From assembly GCA_014058105.1 (NCBI GenBank), contig JACGCM010002659.1:1116001-1180000 (forward strand): a stretch of 64,000 nt of DNA, in the 5' to 3' direction. Of this stretch, positions 54,371 to 64,000 are shown piece by piece. The translations under genes and the position numbers were made by a program. Within the stretch, counting starts at the first letter, position 1, and each line of letters opens with the position of its first letter. Origin of the DNA: Kingdonia uniflora (taxonomy: Eukaryota; Streptophyta; Magnoliopsida; Ranunculales; Circaeasteraceae). Under the pieces are notes generated by a model. That model had not been told where the DNA came from. It saw only the letters and a list, made by a program, of their open reading frames with translations, and searched no databases.

Positions 54371-57300
54371 ACTTGTTATCTATAAAATTACTTGTAATTT
54401 GTTTCGAGATGAATAGATATTTGTTAGCCAAACTCTGTGTTGATATAGATAACTCTAGGAATCGAACTGTATGATTCGAAAACTTATAAATATTGTATGA
54501 AATGGCATGTATGAGATTAAAACGTATAATATTTTTAATAATTGAATTGTTAGAAATTTGCTTATAAAATGAAAATATGTGCGTAAGTGTCAAACATGAT
54601 TCGACCTGTGTGTGAAAATGTGGGGTGGGAGAATTATAGAAGTTTTAGAGTGAAGAATCAATCTCGGGGAGGTTGTTCTAGAATATTAAACTTGGAAGGG
54701 ATAAACTCGATTTAGAATAGTACAAAATGACTGAGGTCGATAGGAAGAGATATGTTTAAATAAATTTTCTCAAGATATTAGGGTTTCTGTTATGAAATAC
54801 TAGGATAATATCATGACTTGTAGAAAATTGTTAGCAAAAGTGTATAAATATGGGTAAAATAAATTCTAATTTTGGGGAAGAAAATAAGAATGGTGTGGAC
54901 TCGATCTGAGAGTATTCATTATACCGCTAAAAGACGGTTGACGATTAAGATAGCTGAAGTGCGGGAACAGATTTTTGGATTGCTAGATTATGGATGTTCA
55001 ACTTGAAGGTTTAGATGGGATTACGAGAGAACGTAAGTATCAACGTCGCTTTTATGAAGAGATGTTTCAAGAAATCATGGTAGATCCTGCAGCTCAAAAA
55101 TTATATGTAAGAGAGCTTGCTATAGAGGAGATCGAATTGGAAGATGTGAGGATTGCCGGAGGATATTTGATTGGATGTGGTTGCCCAGGACATTAAGGTT
55201 GTTTTAGATGTAATTATATATGAGGTGAAATAAAGAATGAATGTAAATAGGGGTTACAGGATGTATGTAACTATATGTGTTTGAATAATTTTGAAAGAAA
55301 GTGGAATGAAACTTAGAGTTTGACTTGATCCTCTATATTTTTTCTCAATGCTGTTTGTGACTGTTGTGAAAAACGAATTTCAAAATATTTAAAAATTTGT
55401 TATGAGAGCTTTGTAAATGACGTCATTGCTGCTATAAGTAAAAGAAGCAAGTATAAAAAAGCAGGGAGTTTCTAATTTTTTCCCTTGTGTAAAAGCTGTG
55501 AAAACTCGATTGCAAGTAAGCGTGAGTCATCATGAGTGTGGTAGGGTCCGAGGGAGATTTGGGAAAGAAAGATAAAAATAGATAAAAATTTAAGGCGAGG
55601 GGCAATGATGGGAAAATGTTTTCACCTAAAAGGTGTAAGACGTCTGACATGGATAGTGGAAGGGATGCATCAGCTCCAAAACTTAGCACTGTTCATGCGA
55701 GGCTCAATAACTGCTAGCAGTTAGAGAGAAAAAAATATTACTACTGCGTCATCATCATCATTCAAAGATTTCTCAACTTCTGAAAACATGAAGAGCAGTG
55801 AGAGAGGAAGGAAGAAGAAAATAAAAAATAGCAGAAAATCTCGCAAGGATTTAATCGAAAGTGATCAACAGTCAAAATGTGAGAGAGTTGCAGAGACTGA
55901 ATCTTGATGGTGGTTATACAACAACGTTGTGAGGGAAGGATTTGACACTGCCTTAGATTCACATTCCAACATAGAAGGTTAGTAGAGGATTTTTGATGTG
56001 TGTATGCGTTTTTGAAGATCACGTTTTATTTCTAGGTAAATCTTTAAATTACTATTTATAATAATCTATGAAAACCTGCTTGTTATATGATATATGAAAG
56101 ATATTTGTATGTGGTTGACGTATATGTAAAAGATAATGATAGATACCTAGACCTGTGTGTAGGTCGATTGTGAGGAGTGCTTGTGTAGGATAAAATCCCT
56201 TTCTGCAGTTGATATGGTGAGTTCCCTCGCCGATGAGGCTTCGACCTTTGGTCGGCCGGCTGAGTCTGAGATTGAAATGCCTAATAGGGATGAAGAAATA
56301 GGTGTTGATCAATTTCTAGATTTCCCTGGAAGATTGATATCTTATCCTCCTCGTTTCGATGTATTCAAGGAGTTTTGTAAAGCCAAAACTTCTATGTCAG
56401 GCAGATGGGGTAACTGTATAGAACACGCCGGCAGACAATTTTGGGGTTGCACTGTTATAACAGGAGAGGAGTACTTTTATCTGTTGGCTGATTTGGAGAA
56501 GGAGAAAAGAGATAAAGGTATATATTAATCGATCTCTTTGGAGTATTTCGATGGAAATGTTCAGATTAAACTTTAAGAGGGTTTTTTTATGTTACTTGTC
56601 TGAATTAGAGTATGGGTTTGAGTCTTCCCCTTAGCAATTTGGTGAAAGAGATTATGAACCTCATCAGGACATGCCCTATTCAGATGAATGGGAACATGTC
56701 GGAGGTGATAAATGTTTGTGAATCTCTGAATATACGGTGGGAAGGAGATGGGGGAAGGAGGATGATTTCCTATGAGGACGTGTTACAGTTTTATTGGGTA
56801 AAAACTATTCTACAAGTGGAGGAGCATAATTCTTTGCGAGCCTGACTCAGCTTCGCTTATTCGATCTAAAATCAACAGGTCAACCATGGAATGATAATAT
56901 GATATGGGTGAAGGGTGATTGGCTTCAGAGAGATGATGAAGAATCCATGGAACTTTTATTTAGAACTGTAAAACAAAGTAAGTGTAACAATGCATAATGT
57001 ATAAGATTGATATGTTGAATTTTGTACGATGTTCTGCTAATGATAAGTTGCTGTAAATGACAGGTCCTAAATCACAGGTGACGAGGAAAGAGTCATTGCT
57101 AGATGCAATTGCTCTAGAAGAGACTGATTTTGAGACTGTATTGGGAGATCTTGGCATAAGGATGAAGAAATGTGTTAACAGCCAAGTCAAAAATGTTCCA
57201 AAGTCTCAGTCGACGAGGCTAATGGCGGGCACTGGTTGCAGCAAGAAGATGGGATCTAATGGGGAAAGACAAGTGAACTTGCCCAAGGCCCCTGAAGTGG

Positions 57301-59694
57301 ACTGCATAGGGTTACCTGAGACCACTACATCGAGTAAATTAACTTGAATGTTTCCAAAGAAGCAAATGCTGAAGCATTCTTCGACCTCTGGCACCACGGG
57401 AAGTAGTGAGCCCGTAGAGAAGTTAAAAAGGAGAAGGGTTGATCCTTCTGAAATGCTAGGGGTGAAAGTCGTAGAAGATCGACCTGCTGTGGAGGACGAT
57501 TGGAAAAAAGTGGAGGAAAAAGCTAGGTTTGCAGCTCTTTACAAGGAGGAGGAGATGAGCAAAATGGTAGGTTCATATTCCTGAATATGTGAGGAATTTT
57601 TATAATGGGATTCGAGTTAATCAGTAAGGTCGATATTGTTTATTTTGTAGGCTGCTCGTTTGATAAAGGGAATATGCCTCGGGGTGGAGGAGCAGAAAGC
57701 TGATCTGAGGAAGAAGAAGGTCGAACTTGAGAGGAATGTGGCTCGATTGAAAGAAGACTTGAGCAAGGAGGGGAAGCGGCTGGAGACCCTGAAGACTTCC
57801 CAAGTGGTTAAGATCAATATTCTATAGGCGGCAGTGGGAGTGGATTGGAGGAGGTGGAAACTGAGTGTAATAGACTCTGGCACCACCTCATGTCAAAAGG
57901 ATATTTTAAAGATGAGGTAGATGCCATTAAGGCCGACACCTATGGGGAGGAGGAAGATGAGGAAATTGAAGATAATGCCGTTGGTGTTGTGGACGGGTTG
58001 GATGGTGTTTCTTCTCAAACAGTGAAAGACCAAATTCACAGGAAATACCAAAGTATTATCAAATGAAAATCTAGTGAGTATGTACCTTAGACTTAGAAGT
58101 ATATGTTGTGGGGCATCCATCTGAGATTGTACTTCGGCATTAAGTTTTGAAGTATTCTTACAGAGTAGATGACAAAAAATAGATATCTTGTTAGAAATGA
58201 GATAAATGTGTTGAATGAATGTTTTGAATCGAACCCGATATAATGTATATGTACTGTGTAGGTCGAATTGGAGTATGCTCGTTTGCGCGAAGATGATGCA
58301 CGCCAATGTAACCAAGAATTTGCAGAGGAGTTTGATAGGATGAGAGAGGTGAATGAAGACATGGAAGATCAACATGTAAAGGTGCACTTCATGTCTGTTA
58401 AGACAACTCAGACTGCTGTCGACCTAGCTCGGCAAATTGAGGAGAAGGATGCCAAATTTTAGAGAGGACAAAAAGAGCTCGCAGAGTTAAAAGAATATAT
58501 AACGAAGCTCAAAAGCTAGAATGAGGCGCTGATGGTAAAGCGTAGGGTGGCTGACATGGCCCGCTACCGTATATAAATGCTAAAAAAGTCTGAGGAAGGT
58601 TTGAGGAATGATTTGACCCAGAAAGCAAAAAATTTGGAGCAAATTCGAGCTGGTCTAGTGAGGGCTAGAAAGATTTGGAACGATTGATGAAGAAAATGGT
58701 TGACAAAGATATCGTATTGAAGAATGCTCAGGATGATCATCTACTTTTGAGGTCGCAGTTGACCAGCTGTATATTGCTTTACCTGCCAAAGGTTTTGAAT
58801 GTCAGACAGTACAACGGAAATGCGTTGAGTTGAATGAAAGGGTGGCATAATATAAGACCGAATTGGTGCAGGCTAACTCGCATGCCAGAAACGCCGAGGC
58901 TGGGGAACTCTCAAGGAAGAATAAAAATGATGCCAATGCTTCCCTTGTTCAAGGCGATGTTGTCAGTCTATCAACTTGAATAAAAGAGCTGATAGGAGAT
59001 GTGGCTCAAATTCAAGGTCATGTACAAAAAGGAAATAAGAAGTTAAGGGAGTACCAACGTAAGCTGGATGCTACTCTTATCAGGGAACAAGGATTGGAGA
59101 GGGTCATCAGAGGTAAGGAGATTTTCATACTGGAAAAAGACGATCTGTTAAAGAAAACTCAAATTATGGAGGACTTGAATAGGGAGATTGAGGCACTTCG
59201 TGCTCAAGTGGCCGAATTAGAAGTGATTAATCGAGCTGAATCAGCTAAAGCTGACAAGAAATTAGGAGAGAATATTGCTTTCACAGATCGAATAGACAGA
59301 AATTGAGTGGCATAAAGCATGGTACAAGAGGTTAGAAGATCGCCTTCAGAGGGAGAGGACACATTTCTCTCATGTTGTTATAACCGAGGCATTGCATTCA
59401 GAGCAGTTGAGGGCGGTCATTGCCTATTTTGTAGAGTCAGTAAAAAAGCTTGAGTTAGAAAGAAATACCTTGTTTAACAGTTTGTCAGACAGGGAATGTA
59501 TTTGCAGAGTTAATATAGAGCGAGGGAATTACACGAGTTCCATGGAGACGGATCTAGGCCTCCGACCTACTAAATTGGTTGAACAGGGTAGGATTATTGT
59601 GATTGTTCAAGCTCAAGAATTTATGGCTAGTCGACCTCTTGTCATTGGGGAAAGCGCAGCTGACATCCCAACAGAAGAAAAGAATCCATTGTAG
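53658..59694 (+). pseudogene. Antisense accessory gene of the Tat-like element, broken
   Basis: Plus strand, starting inside the LTR: ATG at 53658 (MVKTRRMVFEERI) 69 bp after a TATA box, with a related start at ~54893 (MVWTRSESIHYTA). Main block 56181-56528 (LDFPGRLISYPPRFDVFKEF, GRWGNCIEHAGRQFWGC) and 56612-56845 (MGLSLPLSNLVKEIMNLIRT), the latter resembling the N-terminal motif of proteins in Pfam Transposase_28 (putative gypsy-type transposon). Then basic segments (EKLKRRRVDPSEM at ~57420) and long coiled coils at 57650-57830, 58260-58700 and 58990-59300 (EGLERVIRGKEIF, LEKDDLL, EIEALRAQVAELEVINR). Probable introns separate the blocks; many stops. Function of such antisense proteins is unknown. 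Confidence 0.65.
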
Positions 59695-59744
59695 TGGTTG
59701 TATACAAATCTGAAATGAAATAATATGCTTCGCAGGCATGTTAA

Positions 59745-60715
59745 GAGATGAAAGCTAGTGTTACTATTACCTTATCTTATGTCTTGTTGAGCTCTTCGAT
59801 TGAAAGCTAGTATCACCTTTGCTTTAATCTCGGAGTTGAGTAGAGTCTGTCGATCTAAGCGTAACCTTGATCAAACTGGTAGAATATCAGAGACATATTG
59901 AAAGAGATGAAAGTTAGTTTTACCTTTGCTTTATTTTATGTCTAGTTGAGCTCTTCGATTGAAACTAGTATCACCTTTGCTTTAATATCAGAGTTGAGTA
60001 GAGTCAGTCGATCCAAGCGTAACCTTGATAAAACTGATTGAATGTCGCTGACATATTGAAAGAGATGAAAACTAGTTTTACCTTTGTTTTATCTTATGTT
60101 TGGTTGAGCTCTTCAATTGAAAACTAATATCACCTTAGCTTTAATCTTGGAGTTGAGTAGAGTTAGTCGATCCAAGCGTAACCTTGATCAAACTAGTAGA
60201 ATATCGCAGACATATTGAAAGAAATGAAGGCTAGTTATACCTTTGTTTTATCTTATGTTTGGTAGAATCCTTCGATTGAAAATAAGTGTTACCTTTGTTT
60301 TAATCTTAGAAGATTTAGTAGAGTTAGCCAAACCAAGTGTTATCCTTGATTTAACTGGTATGTTGTCGTAAACATATTGAAAGAGATGAAAGCTATTTTA
60401 CCTTTGCTTTATCTTATGTCTGGTAGAGTCCTTCGATTGAAAATAAGTGTTTCCTTTGTTTTAATCTTAGAAGGTTTAGTAGAGTCAGTCAAACCAAGTG
60501 TTATCCTTGATTTAATTGGTATGATGTCGCAAACATATTGAAAGAGATGAAAGCTAGTTTTACCTTTGCTTTATCTTATGTCTGGTAGAGTCCTTCGATT
60601 AAAAACAAGTGTTATCTTTGTTTTAATCTCAAAAGATTTAGTAGAGTCAGCCAAACCAAGTGTTATCCTTGATTTAACTGGTATGTGATTGATTGAAAAC
60701 TAGTATTATCTATGC
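59745..60715. repeat. ~160-bp tandem array, six copies
   Basis: The phrase GAGATGAAAGCTAGT recurs at 59745, 59904, 60062, 60221, 60383 and 60544: steps of 158-162 bp. Each unit contains two related halves (CTAGTxTTACCTTTGCTTTAT and CTAGTATCACCTTTGCTTTA). It lies between the accessory gene and the integrase; such arrays are common in Tat/Ogre elements. Confidence 0.92.
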
Positions 60716-60989
60716 TTTAATCAATGAATTGTCTACGAAGCAAAGAAATGTATGAGAAAAAAAGTTGTAATTTCTATTGAATAGAAATAGGATGTACATT
60801 GGATGGAGATGAAAATCTCACTTTTGGAATTGAATAAGCGAGGAATTGAAGTGGAGTAGTGAGGGACTTAACGATAGTCCCATTTCAGTCGCCTAGTATT
60901 CTAAGGATTTGAAATGTAAATTCCCTCTTCTATCATAAGGTAATATGATCCCAGGCCTGAGAGACCTGTAATAAGGAATAGTTTCCCAG

Positions 60990-62410
60990 CATGAGGCTCT
61001 TTGCGGTGTTAAGATATTTCTCTGAGGATGAGATCATTGATTTGGAAGGTACGGCTTCTGACTTGTTTGTTGTACAAACTGGCCAACATATGGTGATATC
61101 GACCTAGGTTTGCGATGACGCGCTCCCTGGTTTCATCGATCCAATTAAGGTTGCAAGCCAATTCAAACTTATTTTCATCGTCAGTTAGTTCATGATCTTT
61201 GACTGGATGATGGTATTCAGAGGGAATGACAGCCTCGGTGCCATAGGCAAGGAGGAATGGAGTGTAGCTTGTCGGCTGACGTAGAGTGGTACGATATGCC
61301 CATAAGACATGAGGAAGTTCGCGGATGCAATTACCTTTTTTCTGTGAGTATAGCCTTTTCTTGAGTCCATCCATGATGGTTTTGTTGGTGATTTTGGCTT
61401 GGCCATTGCCTTGTGGGTAGCAGGGATTGAATGGTGAGTGAATGATATTGTGTTGGTTGAGGAAAGCTATGACTTTTTCTCCAACAAATTGGGGCCCGCT
61501 ATCGATATAAATTATGTGGGGGCACCCAAACCGAGTGATGATGTGTTTCCAGATAAAAGAGATGACCTCTTCTTCTTTAGTTCGACAGAGTAGAACTGCT
61601 TCTATCTATTTTGTAAAATAATCGGTAGCTACGAGCAGGTGGTGGCAATTACCTGGAGAATTAGGAAATTCACCGATAAGATTGAGTGCTCATCTTTTGA
61701 ATGACCAAAACACCTTGCTTGCATGGAGTTCGAGCGCAGGGGGGGGGGGGGGGATCATCTGCCCATGTCATTGTCATGCGTCATATTTTCGTGAGTACTC
61801 TTCTGCTTGCTTGCGCATGCTAGGCCAGAAGACTCCTTGTGTAATGGCTCTGTTTGCCAGTGATTGACCTGCGGCATGGGAGCCATAAGTCCATTCATGT
61901 AAATCGAGGAACATCTCGTCCGCTTTCTATTTGGAGAGGCACTTGAGGTAAGGCCCAATGAATAAAAGGTGGCATAAGGTACCATTTTGATTACTGTAAC
62001 ACTTTGAGTTGTCTATCAGCTGTAGGCCCTCCTTCTGATCTACTGGAAGTGGTCCTTCGTATTTGTTGCTGATATCGAGATAAACTAAGAAAGACTTTTG
62101 CCAATCGTCGTCTCCCCCTTTATCGCCCCCAGTGTTAATCGTATATATAAAAATGCGATCAATGCGGGGGGTTGAAATTACTTCGATCTGGATATATCGA
62201 GCTTCTGTACCTAAGACCCCGGCTAGATATGCCAAGGAATCGGTATGTCTATTTTCACGTCGAGGAAGATAATCGAGAGTTGCTTGGCCAAACTTTCTCA
62301 TCCTATCTGCATCGAGGGCTGTGTATTCGATCATCTTGCCATTCTCCTTGTATTACTCAGAGTAATGGTGAACGATGAGTAGCGAATCTGTGTAAACTTA
62401 GAGTTTAAAA
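60990..62410 (-). pseudogene. Tat-like RNase H-integrase fragment
   Basis: Minus strand. End of RNase H: VYTDSLLIVHHYSE, then FGQATLDYLPRRENRHTDSL AYLAG. Integrase zinc region: LHEWTYGSHAAGQSLANRAI TQGVFWPSMRKQAEEYSRK, with the two His but the Cys pair lost. Catalytic core: DYFTKWIEAVL with the first Asp, YIDSGPQFVGEKV with the second Asp, and NGQAKITNKT where the usual Glu of GQAE is Lys. C-terminus: RELPHVLWAYRTTLRQPTSY, FLLAYGTEAVIPSE, RTFQINDLILREI. The upstream part of RNase H is cut at ~62416 by the right repeat. Inactive. Confidence 0.9.
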
Positions 62411-62416
62411 ATGTAA

Positions 62417-64000
62417 TGTCCAAATTCCATAGCTCGATACGATTAGGAATTAACTATCACACCAATGATCCTGTAGTAATTCGCTAATATAAAGCAAGAA
62501 TTGGAGACAGGTGTTTTTAGCGTGGAAAACCTCTGAGCAGGTAAAAATCCATGACCTCGTTTGGAGGATTTTTGTAATAGTATCTTTATTACTTGGAGTG
62601 GATATCTTTATTACAAGTGATCTCTAGAATATAGAAATACTTTTGATCTCGTAAATAAGAAGTTTGAGTAATTTTTTCTGGTCCTATCTCTTCTGAAACT
62701 TTTCCTTTATATAGGCTCCTCCCACAGCTCTTCGTCGTACTGGAGCATATCTTCTAAATATTGTGGTTAATGGCGGTTGACTGGATGACTGATGTATTCG
62801 TGGGAGACAGGTATCTTTAACTAAATAACATTTTCTGGGTTTAGCTTGGCCCACGTTCTTGAGTAGTTCATGAGGGTGGTTAGAATGTTTGACTGGAGTG
62901 TTAAGTGCTAAAATTGTATGAGCCTGAGATGGATGTAAATCAAACTACGTGAGCTCGATTATGAGTGAGGTCGAAGGATAGGTCCCTACAATCGCCCCCT
63001 CATAACCAAAGTCACGAGTGGCTTTGGTTGAGAAAGAATAGGCTAAAAGTTGTAAATTCGAAATGGAGCAATGATGACGTTTGACTGGGTAGAAGTTACG
63101 CGATATTGGGAAGTGATAGGTGTTTAATGATGATGCGGATGTATGTGACGGTTCCGTTTGAATAGTCGCGTCTGTAATAAATGATGACGCTTGGGAAAAC
63201 GTACCTGCATAATAAAGTTAGCGTTATATAAAGAGTATCTTAATCGATTCTTTGGAACAATTCTTGCATGGGTAACATTCTCTGATATGGTAAAAACTCG
63301 GAGTAAGGCTTTTGAAGAGAGGATTGCGTTTGAAGCGCAGAGGTTAAATTTGAAGTAATTTGGTAATCGCTCATTGGAAATGGCAATCCCAGCCCCTGTT
63401 CCTCTGACGTACTATGGCTTATCAGGAGAGGAAGCGGTTGAAGCCGAGGAAGATTTCTACTATAAGTGGATATTTCATGTCTTTGTCTTGACAGGTAAGG
63501 AACGTTGGGCCTATCTCTGCACCCTCGCAGAAGATAAGGTTAGGGATTCATATGATGGGAAAGGTGTATCTGTGGGGCAGATATGCTGATTTCTTGTGTT
63601 TCCATTGATTCTAATGTCGGGCCCTCTTCATCTCTGCCAACTCTTCGGTGGTGGTGGTTATAGAAGAAGCGGTGATGGCAGTGGAGGAGGAGGATGGGGA
63701 GGGGGATCCTGCTGACGTATTTCTATCATGTGAGGGAATCTTTTATCTTGTTTTGTGGGTGCCAACTATGAGTCCACTGCTTGCATGGATCTTGTATGGA
63801 GTCCGACTGGGTTTCAACCGAGCCATGCGAGGGAAGATCTTTGTTGGTTCCAATGTCTTCTTCGCATCAGGGTGAAGAATAACTGAAGTAAGAAGAATTG
63901 GAATACATGATTCCTCTGCGTGCCTGAATAACCTGTAGCTTTTAACAAATAGGGAAAACTTGTTATCTGTAAAGTACCTAGAGTTTGATGTTGGATGGAT
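62417..64000 (-). repeat. Long repeat (LTR), right copy, cut by window end
   Basis: Begins TGTCCAAATTCC within the RNase H coding region and matches 52720-54370 to the last base of the window. It has the same minus-strand TATATAAAGG at ~62713-62704 and plus-strand TATATAAAG at 63225-63233. After the latter, an ATG at 63285 opens a frame (MVKTRSKAFEERIAFEAQRL, and WIFHVFVLTGKERWAYLC) homologous to the accessory gene start at 53658, here reading outwards. Confidence 0.8.

Larger units (their letters stand above)
52720..62416 (-). mobile_element. Tat-like Ty3 retrotransposon with antisense accessory gene, incomplete
   Basis: Starts at TGATGGCCTAATTCC inside the Athila integrase. A ~1.65-kb region (52720 to ~54370) recurs in the same orientation at 62417 to the window end, and is read here as the LTR. 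Between the copies lie a plus-strand accessory gene, a tandem array and a minus-strand RNase H-integrase fragment. So pol runs right to left and the accessory gene is antisense to it, as in Tat-lineage elements. Gag, protease and reverse transcriptase are missing: the right repeat abuts the RNase H domain directly with no PBS. Either internal sequence was deleted, or the right repeat belongs to a second copy inserted there. Confidence 0.75.

Overview
This is a plant nuclear genome window: genes have GT-AG introns and TATA boxes, and transposable elements (TEs) of plant families fill most of it. I cannot name the species. The protein types (BAH/Agenet reader, nsLTP2-like secreted proteins, FAR1-type MULE, PIF/Harbinger, hAT, Ty3 elements) fit a flowering plant, probably a eudicot.

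Host genes lie in the left third. One multi-exon gene (2503-11076, +) encodes a BAH plus tandem-Agenet chromatin reader; its six exons join in frame. Two small secreted nsLTP2-like genes lie on the minus strand (16055-16342 and 17875-18156). The second has been separated from its promoter by a 9.4-kb transposon. An LTR-less, 5'-truncated LINE (12427-13907) and a 1.68-kb non-autonomous MULE (14062-15739) sit between the BAH/Agenet gene and the nsLTP genes.

18177-27582 is a complete but decayed MULE with ~130-bp TIRs and a perfect 9-bp target duplication. It carries a minus-strand FAR1/MULE transposase and a plus-strand plant mobile domain (PMD) gene of at least ten exons. Its non-coding DNA is filled with arrays of a 20-bp palindrome, TTCGACAATTAATTGTCGAA, many placed on a 29-31 bp grid. 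Five of the six arrays lie inside introns or inferred 5'UTR introns.

28237-46591 is a four-level nest. A gag-only LTR retrotransposon had its 5' LTR hit by two related hAT elements (28333-38294 and 38407-43697). The first hAT carries an NLR leucine-rich-repeat fragment and was itself hit by a PIF/Harbinger element (31680-38084). That Harbinger carries, besides ORF1 and transposase, its own PMD gene. Two unrelated DNA transposons here therefore each carry a PMD gene and each have an element-specific palindrome.

47455-49814 holds a Harbinger-type MITE and a 1.2-kb hAT that captured a piece of a CRM-domain splicing-factor gene (CFM3-like). From 51.8 kb to the end there are Ty3 remnants: an Athila-like integrase cut by a Tat-like element (52720 onward). 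The Tat-like element has long repeats (probable LTRs) with TATA boxes on both strands, an antisense coiled-coil accessory gene, a ~160-bp tandem array, and a minus-strand RNase H-integrase fragment cut by a second LTR copy that runs off the window. Most TE genes are broken; nearly all nonsense codons in the MULE are one C-to-T step from a sense codon.
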